Assembly (NCBI GenBank): GCA_913048135.1
Contig: CAJWVY010000005.1
Coordinates: 1-43,147 of the forward strand
DNA from: an uncultured Verrucomicrobiales bacterium
GTDB lineage: Bacteria > Verrucomicrobiota > Verrucomicrobiia > Limisphaerales > UBA1100
Direction of reading: 5' to 3'
DNA length: 43,147 bases
Numbering within the stretch: the stretch's first letter is position 1; each line of letters opens with the position of its first letter. The translations under genes and the position numbers were made by a program. Positions 26,901 to 36,667 of this stretch are shown here, one piece after another. The notes below the pieces were generated by a model. That model worked only from the letters and a program-made list of their open reading frames with translations. It made no database searches and had not been told where the DNA came from.

Positions 26901-26956
26901 TAATCACAGAGGCACAGAGAACACAGAGGGGAAATAATTTCTGTACCTCTGTGGTT
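26901..26956. repeat. Intergenic inverted repeat built from CACAGAGG units
   Basis: taatcacagaggcacagagaacacagagggg ... ttctgtacctctgtggtt; imperfect arms plus three CACAGAG direct copies. Confidence 0.7.
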
Positions 26957-26987
26957 GAAAAAATACTTTCGTCATACAAACTGCGGC

Positions 26988-28901
26988 ATGCATTTTTTGA
27001 AACTGGCGGCGGCGGCTTTCTTATTGATGGGGTCCACTCATGCGACTGATCTGGAGCGGATCAAGTACAACAATCCCGGGTTGAAGGTGGATCTTGGCGT
27101 GGGGCTGTGGGCGTGGCCGATGCCGGTGGATTGGGATGGGGATGGCGATCTCGATTTGGTGGTCGATAGTCCGTGCAAGCCATACAATGGGATTTGGTTT
27201 TTCGAGAACCCGGGCGGTAGCAAGACGCCGGTGTTCAAGGCGGGCAAACGTTTGCGCGGCTCAATGCGCAACATTCAGGTTAGTTGGGTGGACGGCAAAC
27301 CACGCTTTTTGATTCCCGGCAAGGAAGTGTCGGCCGATCTGCAGGAGCAGACGCGTGTGTATCCGGTCGATCGCGTGGAACGGCATCGGAAGATTCGCGC
27401 GAACCAATGGAAGTACGTGGATTACAACGGCGATGGCGCGCTCGACCTGCTGGCTGCCGTGGGCATTTGGGATGATTACGGCTGGGACAATGCTTACAAC
27501 GCAGAGGGCGAATGGACCAACGGCCCGTTGCACGGTTACCTCTATCTGATGCTCAACGAGGGGACCACCGCCGCGCCGAAGTACGCCGCGCCGGCCAAGG
27601 TGCAGGCGGCTGGCAAGCCGGTGGATGTGTACGGGCGGCCGTCGCCGAACTTTGCGGACTTCGATGGGGACGGCGATCTCGATCTGTTGTGCGGCGAGTT
27701 TGTGGACAGCTTCACGTATTTTGAAAACACCGGCTCGCGCAAGGCGCCGAAATATGCCGCCGGCCGCAAGCTCACGCATCAGGGTAAAACGTTGACCATG
27801 GATTTGGAAATGATTTTGCCGAGCGCGGTGGATTGGGATGGCGATGGCGACATCGACCTCATTGTGGGCGATGAAGACGGCCGCGTGGCGCTGGTCGAAC
27901 ATACCGGCAAGGTGCGTGATGGACTGCCGCAGTTTTTGCCGCCGGTTTATTTTCAACAGGAAGCCGACGAGGTGAAGTTCGGCGCGTTGTCTACGCCGGT
28001 GGGGTTTGATTGGGATGGAGACGGTGATGAGGACATCATCTGCGGCAACACCGCCGGCCACATTGCGTTCATCGAAAATCTCAGCGGCCCAAAAGTTGAA
28101 CGGCCACGGTGGGCCGCGCCGCAGTTGCTGGAAGCCGGCAGCCAGACGCTTCGCATCATGGCCGGCCCGAACGGCTCCATTCAGGGCCCGTGCGAACGCA
28201 AGTGGGGCTACACCACGCAGACGGTGGCTGATTGGGATCACGATGGGCTGCCGGATTTGATCGTCAATTCTATCCTCGGCAAGGTCGTGTGGTATCGCAA
28301 CATCGGCACGCGACGCGCGCCCAAGCTTGCTGGCGCTCAGCCAGTGGTAGTGGAATGGCGTGAACCCCAACCCAGCTTGAACTGGGGCTGGATGAAGCCG
28401 GAAGGGAAGGGTCTGCTTACCCAATGGCGCACTACGCCGGTGGTGGTGGACTGGAACGGGGATGATCTGAACGATCTGATCATGCTCGATCACGAAGGAT
28501 ACCTCGCATATTTCCGCCGTGAACGACGCAATGGCCGAGAGGTGCTCGCCCCGCCTCGCCGCATTTTTGAAACCCAAAAATCCGGATACGTGCGCCTCAA
28601 CACCCGAACCGCTGGTGGGAGTGGACGTCGTAAGCTTTGTGTGGTGGATTGGGATGGTGACGGGGCCTTAGACGTACTCGCCAATAGTCCTAACGCCGAA
28701 CTCTGGAAAAATGTTGGATCCCGTGAAGGTATGACTCGACTCGTTAATAAAGGAACACTCTTCGAACGCAATATTTCTAGCCACACCACCAGCCCTACCG
28801 TAGTGGATTGGAACGGTGACAACAGGCCTGATCTATTAGTAGGAGCTGAAGACGGGTTCTTATACTACGGACGGAATCCGCACACGCCGGAGGGACGCTA
28901 G
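26988..28901 (+). CDS. Secreted FG-GAP/VCBS-repeat protein (nine DxDxDG-type repeats)
   Basis: DWDGDGDLDLVV, DYNGDGALDLLA, DFDGDGDLDLLC, DWDGDGDIDLIV, DWDGDGDEDIIC, DWDHDGLPDLIV, DWNGDDLNDLIM, DWDGDGALDVLA, DWNGDNRPDLLV; signal peptide. Confidence 0.9.
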   Translation: MHFLKLAAAAFLLMGSTHATDLERIKYNNPGLKVDLGVGLWAWPMPVDWDGDGDLDLVVDSPCKPYNGIWFFENPGGSKTPVFKAGKRLRGSMRNIQVSWVDGKPRFLIPGKEVSADLQEQTRVYPVDRVERHRKIRANQWKYVDYNGDGALDLLAAVGIWDDYGWDNAYNAEGEWTNGPLHGYLYLMLNEGTTAAPKYAAPAKVQAAGKPVDVYGRPSPNFADFDGDGDLDLLCGEFVDSFTYFENTGSRKAPKYAAGRKLTHQGKTLTMDLEMILPSAVDWDGDGDIDLIVGDEDGRVALVEHTGKVRDGLPQFLPPVYFQQEADEVKFGALSTPVGFDWDGDGDEDIICGNTAGHIAFIENLSGPKVERPRWAAPQLLEAGSQTLRIMAGPNGSIQGPCERKWGYTTQTVADWDHDGLPDLIVNSILGKVVWYRNIGTRRAPKLAGAQPVVVEWREPQPSLNWGWMKPEGKGLLTQWRTTPVVVDWNGDDLNDLIMLDHEGYLAYFRRERRNGREVLAPPRRIFETQKSGYVRLNTRTAGGSGRRKLCVVDWDGDGALDVLANSPNAELWKNVGSREGMTRLVNKGTLFERNISSHTTSPTVVDWNGDNRPDLLVGAEDGFLYYGRNPHTPEGR

Positions 28902-30133
28902 GAATCTTTGTCGTCCTTTTTATCAACGTCCGAGTCCAAATCCATACTGAAGAGCTCCTTGTAGGCATCCACACCGGCAGCATCAAGTGGTTCGCCGCAG
29001 TTGTGACAGAATTGTGCTTCAAGCCGATGGCCTTCTGCACCGCAGTTAATGCAACTCCGAGCAGTATTAATGTCGCGTTGCCCCCCACCGGGAACAGGTA
29101 GTTCTGCCCCACAAACATAGCATCGCCGTGCTCCGTAGGCATGACCTTTGGCATCACACTCAAGGCATTTAATTTCGAAGGGATCCGTCTGGGAGCCGGC
29201 TCCAGACATCTCTGTTGATACAATTCCGCCAATAGCCACGCCCAAAATACTATAACCTAAAATCATTACCATGGCGGCAATGAATTGCCCTTGCGGTGTG
29301 ATTGGCGAAATGTCGCCGTACCCTACAGTGGTTAATGTGACGATGGCCCAGTAAACGCCTTTTGGGATGCTGTCAAACTGCTCATTAAATGGTCGATAAA
29401 CCTCTTCATCGTCGGCGAGCCGGTTCGCTTCGCTCTCGCCACTTAACGTTACCATTACTTCGACCTCACTTGCTGTCGTGACACGGGCATCTTTTGAATC
29501 AGGGTATTTCCCAATCCAGATACGATCATCCACTTTAAGCTCTTGCCGATCCTTTACTTTCACCGGCTGTCCCTCGATTACAAACATGAGGGAGCCAAAA
29601 ATAGTTACGAGAATTAGGATTGCTGTGAGAAAAACACTGATCTTCTTAGAGTTACGCTTCAGGGCTTCAGCAATTTTGTTTAGGCCGGTAACATAAGAGT
29701 TCATCCCTAAAATACGGAATACTCTTAAAACGCGGACAAAACGGATCATCAACATCACTTCGGCCCCTTGAAAAACCAGGCCGAGGTAACTGGGCAGAAT
29801 AGCTAATAGATCGATCACTCCCCAAAAGCTTGTGGCGTACATGCGAGGGGATTTCACACACCAAAGGCGGACAAAATATTCCAGCGTGAACCCGATCGTG
29901 AAAGCCCATTCCAAGGTGTTCAACAGATCGCGCTGATTAGGGTGAATCCCCGGAATAGTCTCGATCATCGTGGCCCCTACGCTGAGTAGGATACAAATGA
30001 TCAATAACACATCGAATTGCTTGCCCGCCGGGGTATCGGCTTCGAAGATTATTTCATGAACCCGCTTTTGCAGGTCAGTTGGCTCGTTCCCTCCTCCGGA
30101 CATATCCGTGGGATTCCTATAACCGAAACTCAC
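28898..30133 (-). CDS. Voltage-gated-type potassium channel with two C-terminal zinc ribbons
   Basis: S4-like MIRFVRVLRVFRILGM; selectivity filter TLTTVGYGDISP; CLECDAKGHAYGARRCYVC and CINCGAEGHRLEAQFCHNC. Confidence 0.9.
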   Translation of the reverse strand: MSFGYRNPTDMSGGGNEPTDLQKRVHEIIFEADTPAGKQFDVLLIICILLSVGATMIETIPGIHPNQRDLLNTLEWAFTIGFTLEYFVRLWCVKSPRMYATSFWGVIDLLAILPSYLGLVFQGAEVMLMIRFVRVLRVFRILGMNSYVTGLNKIAEALKRNSKKISVFLTAILILVTIFGSLMFVIEGQPVKVKDRQELKVDDRIWIGKYPDSKDARVTTASEVEVMVTLSGESEANRLADDEEVYRPFNEQFDSIPKGVYWAIVTLTTVGYGDISPITPQGQFIAAMVMILGYSILGVAIGGIVSTEMSGAGSQTDPFEIKCLECDAKGHAYGARRCYVCGAELPVPGGGQRDINTARSCINCGAEGHRLEAQFCHNCGEPLDAAGVDAYKELFSMDLDSDVDKKDDKDS

Positions 30134-30186
30134 CGAAAAAACAATGTGATTTGCTATGACTCCCGCGCAATGGCACAGTTTGGCGC

Positions 30187-31620
30187 ATGCGTAGCGTTTT
30201 GGTTTTGGCGTGGGTTTGGGGTGCGATGACCTTATGGTCGGCCCCGCAAAAACGCCCCAACGTGCTCTTCATCATGGCCGACGATCTGCGGTCAGAACTG
30301 GGCTGCATGGGGGCGAAACACGTGATCAGCCCACACGTCGATGCCCTCGCCAAGCGCGGGCGACTCTTCACGCGGGCGTATTGCCAGCAGGCGGTCTGCA
30401 ACCCATCGCGCGCCTCGATGATGACCGGTCTGCGGCCGGACACCTTGCGTATTTGGGATCTGCCCACGCATCTGCGCGATCGCCGACCGGAGGTCATCAC
30501 TTTGCCGCAGCATTTCAAAAACCACGGCTACTTCACTCAGGGCATCGGCAAGCTCTTCCACAATTGGCGGCAGGAAATTGAGGGAGACCCAAAGTCCTGG
30601 AGCGTGCCGCAAGTGATGCACTTTGCGCGGCACGGCGATGACAAGCCGGTATCGCCTGATCCCGGCCAATTGCCGCCCAACCTCAGCCGCAACCCCAAGT
30701 GCGACCGGCGCGCCGTGCCGGACAGCGCCTACTTCGACGGCCGCATTGCCGACCTCGCCATCGATGCATTGGAGCAGTTGAAAAAGAAGCAACAGCCATT
30801 TTTTCTTGGCGTGGGATTCTGGAAGCCGCATTTGCCGTTCAACGCGCCGAAGAAATACTGGGACCTTTACGATCCCGCAAAGCTGCCGCCGCTCGCCAAT
30901 CCACAACAACCCACCAACGCGCCGGACATCGCCTTTCACGATGCCCGCGAAATGCTTCGATCTTTCGGCGGCAAACAACCAACACCCGCCCAACGCCGCG
31001 AACTACGCCACGGTTACTATGCCACCATCAGTTATATGGATGCCCAAATAGGCCGCGTGCTTGCCGAACTTGACCGTCTCGGCCTGCGGGAAAACACTAT
31101 CATCGCCTTTGCCTCCGACCACGGCTTTCACCTTGGCGAACACGGGCTCTGGGCCAAGACCTCCTGCTTCGAGTGGGACGCCGGCGTGCCCATGATCATT
31201 GCTAAGCCCAAGCAAAACCATCCCGGCCAATCCACCGCCGCCCTTGCGGAATTGCTCGACCTCTATCCGACTCTCACCGAGCTCGCCAGCTTGCCCGAGC
31301 CCAAGCATCTCGAAGGCAAAAGTCTCGTCCCCGTCCTGCGCAATCCCAAGGCCACCATCAAGCCTGCCGCCTATACCCAACACCCGCGTCCGGCCTATTT
31401 CAAAGGGGAACCGGAGGCCATGGGCTACTCCATGCGCACTGGCACCGCCCGTTATACCGAATGGCGCGATTGGAAAACCGGCCAGCTCTTGGCCCGCGAA
31501 CTCTACGATCACGCAGTCGACCCCGGCGAAAACCACAATGTCGCCGCCAAAAACCCCAAACGCACCCACACCCTCGCCGAACAACTCCGGCGTCAATTCC
31601 CCGTGCGGACGCATGAGTAG
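30187..31620 (+). CDS. Secreted sulfatase (iduronate-2-sulfatase-like)
   Basis: [79 protein letters not shown]. Confidence 0.92.
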   Translation: MRSVLVLAWVWGAMTLWSAPQKRPNVLFIMADDLRSELGCMGAKHVISPHVDALAKRGRLFTRAYCQQAVCNPSRASMMTGLRPDTLRIWDLPTHLRDRRPEVITLPQHFKNHGYFTQGIGKLFHNWRQEIEGDPKSWSVPQVMHFARHGDDKPVSPDPGQLPPNLSRNPKCDRRAVPDSAYFDGRIADLAIDALEQLKKKQQPFFLGVGFWKPHLPFNAPKKYWDLYDPAKLPPLANPQQPTNAPDIAFHDAREMLRSFGGKQPTPAQRRELRHGYYATISYMDAQIGRVLAELDRLGLRENTIIAFASDHGFHLGEHGLWAKTSCFEWDAGVPMIIAKPKQNHPGQSTAALAELLDLYPTLTELASLPEPKHLEGKSLVPVLRNPKATIKPAAYTQHPRPAYFKGEPEAMGYSMRTGTARYTEWRDWKTGQLLARELYDHAVDPGENHNVAAKNPKRTHTLAEQLRRQFPVRTHE

Positions 31621-31622
31621 AT

Positions 31623-33092
31623 ATGCAAACCCTCCCCGCCACCGATATTCTCGTTCTGATCCTCTACCTCGCCGCGGTGGTGGGGTTGGGATGCTGGCTG
31701 TCGCGACGAAATCGGACGACGAACGATTTCATGGCGGCCGGCGGCACGTTGCCCGGCTGGGCGGTGGGGCTCTCGATCTTTGGCACGTACCTGTCCAGCA
31801 ACACCTTTATCGGCGTGCCGGGCAAGGCGTATGACGGAAACTGGAATGGGTTTGTGTTCAGCCTCTCGTTGCCATTGGCGGCGTGGGTGGCGGTGAAATG
31901 GTTCGTGCCGTTTTACCGGCGCACGGGAGAGATCTCTGCCTATCATCATTTGGAAAAACGGTTCGGGCCCTGGGCGCGCACGTATGCCTTGGGGTGTTAT
32001 TTACTCACGCAACTGGCGCGGGTGGGCACGATTCTGTTTGGTGTCTCGCTGGGGCTGAGCGCGCTCACGGGTTGGAGTGTGCCGGTGATCATTGTTGCTG
32101 GCGGCATTGCAGTGACGGTCTATACGTTGGTCGGTGGCATTGCGGCGGTGATCTGGACGGATGTCATCCAGAGTTTGGTGTTGTTGATCGGCGCGTTGGT
32201 GATTGCCGGTCTGTTACTGGCCAATCATCCCCACGGTCCGGGTGAGGCTCTGCACTTGGCCGCGAATGAAGGGAAATTTAGTCTGGGCAGTTTCGGGTTG
32301 GATTTGACGCAGTCCACGTTCTGGGTGGTGTTTCTGTATGGCGTCTTTATCAACCTGAACAACTTCGGCATCGACCAGAGCTTTGTGCAGCGCTACCACG
32401 CCGCGCGCGATGAAAAGGCGGCGGCGCGTTCGGTCTGGACGGGCGCCCTGCTGTATGTGCCGGTAGCCGCATTGTTTTTCCTGATCGGTTCGCTGCTGTT
32501 CAGTTTCTACCACGCCAGCCCGGAATTATTGGAAACGTTGGTGGCGCAATATCCTGATGACCATGCGGACAAGGTGCTGCCGCACTTCATCGCCACCCAG
32601 CTGCCTTCTGGGGCGGCGGGGCTGTTGATTGCGGCCATTTTTGCCGCTGCCATGAGCAGCATCGACACCAGCTTGAACAGTGCCGCCACGGTCACGCTTA
32701 AGGACTTTGTGCAGCGGCACTTGAATCGCGGCAAAACGGAAGCCGACGCGCTGCGCATTCTCCGGAACGCCACGCTGACGTGGGGCGTATTGGGCACGGG
32801 CGTCGCCTTGGCGATGATCGGACAAAAGAGTTTGCTCGATGCGTGGTGGAAACTGTCCGGGATCTTTGCCGGCGGCATGCTCGGCCTGTTTCTGCTGGGG
32901 TTGATTTCGCGCCGAGCCAACAACGCGGGTGCCCTCGCGGGCGTGATCGTGGGGGTATTGGTGATTTGTTGGATGACCTTTCCAGCCCACCTGCCTGAAG
33001 CGTTGCGCAGTCCCTTTCACGCCCACATGATCACGGTGATCGGCACGCTCACCATCTTCGGCGTTGGCGTGGCGTGCAGCCGGGCGCGATGA
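31623..33092 (+). CDS. Sodium:solute symporter (SSS) family transporter
   Basis: Polytopic; RTTNDFMAAGGTLPGWAVGLSIFGTYLSSNTFIGVPGKAY; FAAAMSSIDTSLNSAATVTLKDF. Confidence 0.9.
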   Translation: MQTLPATDILVLILYLAAVVGLGCWLSRRNRTTNDFMAAGGTLPGWAVGLSIFGTYLSSNTFIGVPGKAYDGNWNGFVFSLSLPLAAWVAVKWFVPFYRRTGEISAYHHLEKRFGPWARTYALGCYLLTQLARVGTILFGVSLGLSALTGWSVPVIIVAGGIAVTVYTLVGGIAAVIWTDVIQSLVLLIGALVIAGLLLANHPHGPGEALHLAANEGKFSLGSFGLDLTQSTFWVVFLYGVFINLNNFGIDQSFVQRYHAARDEKAAARSVWTGALLYVPVAALFFLIGSLLFSFYHASPELLETLVAQYPDDHADKVLPHFIATQLPSGAAGLLIAAIFAAAMSSIDTSLNSAATVTLKDFVQRHLNRGKTEADALRILRNATLTWGVLGTGVALAMIGQKSLLDAWWKLSGIFAGGMLGLFLLGLISRRANNAGALAGVIVGVLVICWMTFPAHLPEALRSPFHAHMITVIGTLTIFGVGVACSRAR

Positions 33093-33377
33093 TTGGCATT
33101 ACTAACCCTCCGGGTCGGTTCATACTTCAGGTTGCTCATGATGTAGTGTTCGTTGATTTGTTGTGGTGCGCGGACTCAGTCGTTACAGGCGGCGCGGGTA
33201 TGCCTGATGCCGACGAAGTTCAGGGGTCTGCTCGCGTTTCTCTAATCGAAAAAAAGCCTATACGGTTTCGTTGCCGAAGCGTTTTACGAAGAAGCTCCAA
33301 TGTGCGAGCGTTGTTAAGTGAAAAGTAATGCCTTTTTCTTCTCGATTCACTCCAAAATCGATACCCTCGGTCCTTCA

Positions 33378-36300
33378 ATGATGAAGACTTTGTTTTCTGT
33401 ATTCAGCGTGCTCGTGGCCGCTTCGGTGATGGCCGCGGATTTGCAACCGCCCAAGAGCGTGGAGGTGAAGCCTGCCTCCAACGAGGGCGCCGTTGCCATG
33501 AAAGGCTTCGAGGTGGCGCCGGGGTTGAAGCTCAGTCTGGTGGCCGCCGAACCATTGCTGGCTAATCCGGTGGCGTTCGATATCGACGAGCAGGGCCGCT
33601 TTTATGTAGTGGAAAGTTTCCGCCTGCACAAGGGCGTGATGGATATCCGCGGTCACATGAACTGGCTGGACGAAGAGCTCGCCTCGCAAAGCACCGAGGA
33701 TATGCGCGCGATGTTTCGCCGCTACAAGGTGCCCGGTCTGACGGATTATTCCGATCGCGTCCGGCAATTGGTTGATCGCGATGGTGACGGCGTGATGGAT
33801 CACGCGACGGTGTTTGCCGATGGATTCAATGACGAGGTGGACGGCCTGGCCGCCGGCGTGCTCGCGCGCAATGGCAAGGTGTGGTTCACCAACATTCCCC
33901 ACTTGTGGCTTTTGGAGGATAAGAACGGTGACGGCAAGGCGGATACGAAACAAAGCTTGGCCAGCGGCTTTGGGGTGCGCGTCGGTTTTCTGGGGCACGA
34001 TCTGCATGGCCTTCGGCAGGGACCTGATGGCCGCATTTATTTCAGCATCGGCGACCGGGCGGCATCGGTCACCACGAAAGACGGGCGCAAATTGCACACG
34101 CCGGAGTACGGCACCATTTACCGCTGTGAACCCGATGGATCCGATCTGGAGTTGTACCACATCGGATTGCGCAATCCGCAGGAGTTGGCCTTTGACGCGC
34201 ACGGCAACCTGTTTACCGGCGACAACAATTCCGACGGCGGCGATCCCGCGCGCTGGGTCAACGCCGTGGAAGGCGGCGACAGCGGCTGGCGCATTGGCTG
34301 GCAGTTTCTTGAGGGAGCCCCGTGGACCACGCGCCGCGGCCCGTGGCTGGATGAGCGCATGTGTTTCCCCGACGGCAAAGCCGCCCATCGCATTCCGCCC
34401 GTAGCCAATATCGGCAATGGCCCATCGGGGCTGACCTATTATCCCGGCGTCGGCTTGGGCGATCAGTACGCCAATATGTTTTTCATGTGCGATTTCAAAG
34501 GCAGCCCCGCGCGCAGCGGCGTTCACACCATTCGCAACACGCCGGTGGGCGCGCACTTTAAGGTGGGGCAAACCGGTCGGCTGGTATGGAAGACGCTGGT
34601 GACCGATGTGGAGTTCGGCTTCGATGGGCACGCCTATATTTCTGACTGGGTCAACGGCTGGGCCATGACTGGCAAGGGCCGCATTTATCGTATCGCTAAT
34701 CCCAAGCAAACCTTGAGCAATGCGCCCTCGGTGCAGGAGCTGTTCCGCAAGGGCTTCGACAAGATCAACGCCAACGGCCTGCGCAATCTCCTGAGTCATC
34801 CGGATATGCGCGTGAGACAGGCCGCCCAATTCCAACTGGTGGCCAAAGCCGACACCAAATCGCTGGGAGGCATTGCCCGGCAAGGCAAAGGGCTGGCGCG
34901 GCTGCACGCGGTCTGGGGTCTCGGCCAACTGGCGCGCGACGGGCAAAATCAAGACGGCGCGCTGGTACCGCTGCTGAGTGATGCGGACGGCGAAGTGCAA
35001 ACGCAGGCGGCCAAGATGCTCGGTGAAGCCAAGTCCAAGGCCGCTGTGCCCGGCTTGATTAAGCTGCTCGGCAGCGACAACGCCCGCGCTCAGGCGCAGG
35101 CGGCGATTGCGCTCAGTAAAAATGGCGGCAACTACACGGACGCCGTGGTGGCCATGCTGCGGCGTAACGATGATAGTGACCCGATCGTGCGCCATGGCGG
35201 TATCATGGCGTTGCAGGCTTTGGGCAAGGCCTTGCCGGTGGTGCAATTGAGCCGGGACAAATCGGCGGCCGTGCGGTTGGCGACCTTGATCGCGTTGCGG
35301 CGTGAGGGCAATCCGGCCGTGACCACGTTCCTGGCCGACGCCCAACCGCACATCGTGCTGGAAGCCGCACGCGCGATTGCCGATGAACACATTGACGTGG
35401 CCATGCCGAAGCTGGCGAAGCTGGCGGCGCAGCCGAAGCTCGGCAAGTCCGTGATGCGTCGGGCGCTCAACGCCAATTATCGCCTCGGCCAAGCCGACGC
35501 CTTGGCGGCGGTGGCCGCGGAGGATCAACACGCGGATTTGGCCCGGGGAGAAGCCTTGAACCTGCTGGGCGCCTGGGCCAAGCCGTCCGGGCGCGACCGC
35601 ATCAGCGGTCTTTGGCGCCCGGTGGCGGATCGGGATAACAAGGGCGCTGCAGCGGCCTTGCGCGACAAGATCGATGGACTCCTCCGCAATGCCACCGGCG
35701 TGGTGCAAATGGAAGCCATCGGCGCGGCTCGTCGGTTGCGTCTGGAGGAAGCCGGTCCGGCGCTGTTGGCGATTGTGAAAAACAAACAGGGCGGCCGCGC
35801 GCGGACTGAGGCGCTGAAGGCGCTGGGCGAACTGGAGACAGATCAACTGGCCGAAGCGGTGGAGATTGCCAGTGCCTCACGGGACGGCCGTTTGCGGCAG
35901 GAAGCCACGCGGCTGGCGCCCAAGGTGAAGCCGGCCGATGCCATGGGGCGTTTGGTGAAGGTGCTGCAAACCGGCAGCATAGGCGAAAAGCAAAGCGCGA
36001 TTTTGGCCATGGGCGATCTGAAGGACGGTTCGGCGGACAAGGTGTTGGCCGGGCTGCTCGATGATCTGTTGGCCAAGAAGGTGTCCGCCCCGTTGCAGCT
36101 GGAAGTGCTGGAGGCGGCGGCGAAGCGGAAGGACAAAACAGTGGCGGCGAAGCTGGCGAAGTTTGAGGCCAGCCGGCCAACCCCGGCGGAGAATTTCTTC
36201 GCGCTGGAACCATATCTGGAAACGCTGGAAGGCGGCGATGTGGCCAAGGGGAAGAAATCCTTTTTCGAAAACGTGGCCATCAGCTGCGCGCGTTGCCATC

Positions 36301-36662
36301 AGGTGGGCAACCAGGGTGGTGAAGTGGGGCCGCGGCTCGACGGCATTGGCGCGAAGGTGGATCGCAAGCATCTGCTGGAATCCATCGTGAACCCCGGCGC
36401 GCAGATCGCTGAGGGATTTGATTTCTTTCTCGTGACACTCAAGAACGGCAAGGCCGTGGCGGGTATCACGCGTAAGGAAACCAAAACGGACATCACCCTG
36501 ATCTCACCGGAGGATGGGTTGGTGACGATCAAGAAGGTGGACATCAAGACGAAGCAAAAAGGCCCGAGCGGCATGCCGCCGGGATTACAGGCGGTGATTT
36601 CCAAACGCGAATTGCGCGACGTGATCGAGTATCTAGCGAGCCTGAAACAGGCACCAAAGTAG
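33378..36662 (+). CDS. PVC-type secreted membrane-bound dehydrogenase / HEAT-repeat / heme-binding protein
   Basis: Signal peptide MMKTLFSVFSVLVAASVMAAD; FDIDEQGRFYVVESFR; HEAT-rich middle; VAISCARCHQVGNQGGEVGPRLDGIG (CxxCH). Confidence 0.9.
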   Translation: MMKTLFSVFSVLVAASVMAADLQPPKSVEVKPASNEGAVAMKGFEVAPGLKLSLVAAEPLLANPVAFDIDEQGRFYVVESFRLHKGVMDIRGHMNWLDEELASQSTEDMRAMFRRYKVPGLTDYSDRVRQLVDRDGDGVMDHATVFADGFNDEVDGLAAGVLARNGKVWFTNIPHLWLLEDKNGDGKADTKQSLASGFGVRVGFLGHDLHGLRQGPDGRIYFSIGDRAASVTTKDGRKLHTPEYGTIYRCEPDGSDLELYHIGLRNPQELAFDAHGNLFTGDNNSDGGDPARWVNAVEGGDSGWRIGWQFLEGAPWTTRRGPWLDERMCFPDGKAAHRIPPVANIGNGPSGLTYYPGVGLGDQYANMFFMCDFKGSPARSGVHTIRNTPVGAHFKVGQTGRLVWKTLVTDVEFGFDGHAYISDWVNGWAMTGKGRIYRIANPKQTLSNAPSVQELFRKGFDKINANGLRNLLSHPDMRVRQAAQFQLVAKADTKSLGGIARQGKGLARLHAVWGLGQLARDGQNQDGALVPLLSDADGEVQTQAAKMLGEAKSKAAVPGLIKLLGSDNARAQAQAAIALSKNGGNYTDAVVAMLRRNDDSDPIVRHGGIMALQALGKALPVVQLSRDKSAAVRLATLIALRREGNPAVTTFLADAQPHIVLEAARAIADEHIDVAMPKLAKLAAQPKLGKSVMRRALNANYRLGQADALAAVAAEDQHADLARGEALNLLGAWAKPSGRDRISGLWRPVADRDNKGAAAALRDKIDGLLRNATGVVQMEAIGAARRLRLEEAGPALLAIVKNKQGGRARTEALKALGELETDQLAEAVEIASASRDGRLRQEATRLAPKVKPADAMGRLVKVLQTGSIGEKQSAILAMGDLKDGSADKVLAGLLDDLLAKKVSAPLQLEVLEAAAKRKDKTVAAKLAKFEASRPTPAENFFALEPYLETLEGGDVAKGKKSFFENVAISCARCHQVGNQGGEVGPRLDGIGAKVDRKHLLESIVNPGAQIAEGFDFFLVTLKNGKAVAGITRKETKTDITLISPEDGLVTIKKVDIKTKQKGPSGMPPGLQAVISKRELRDVIEYLASLKQAPK

Positions 36663-36667
36663 GCGGC

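Noticed and set aside
25550-27049. 499-aa plus-strand ORF
   Set aside because: Antisense to the 24050-26830 heme-binding protein; no recognisable motifs.
27261-28577. 438-aa minus-strand ORF
   Set aside because: Antisense shadow of the FG-GAP repeat gene; its periodicity reflects the repeats on the sense strand.
33093-33377. 84-aa ORF and possible sRNA in the gap before the 33378 gene
   Set aside because: The ORF overlaps the symporter 3' end out of frame and has no family signature; no convincing conserved RNA structure could be identified by eye.
33375-35846. 823-aa minus-strand ORF
   Set aside because: Lies entirely antisense to the clearly homologous membrane-bound dehydrogenase gene; low-complexity H/R/Q-rich composition typical of a GC-rich shadow ORF.
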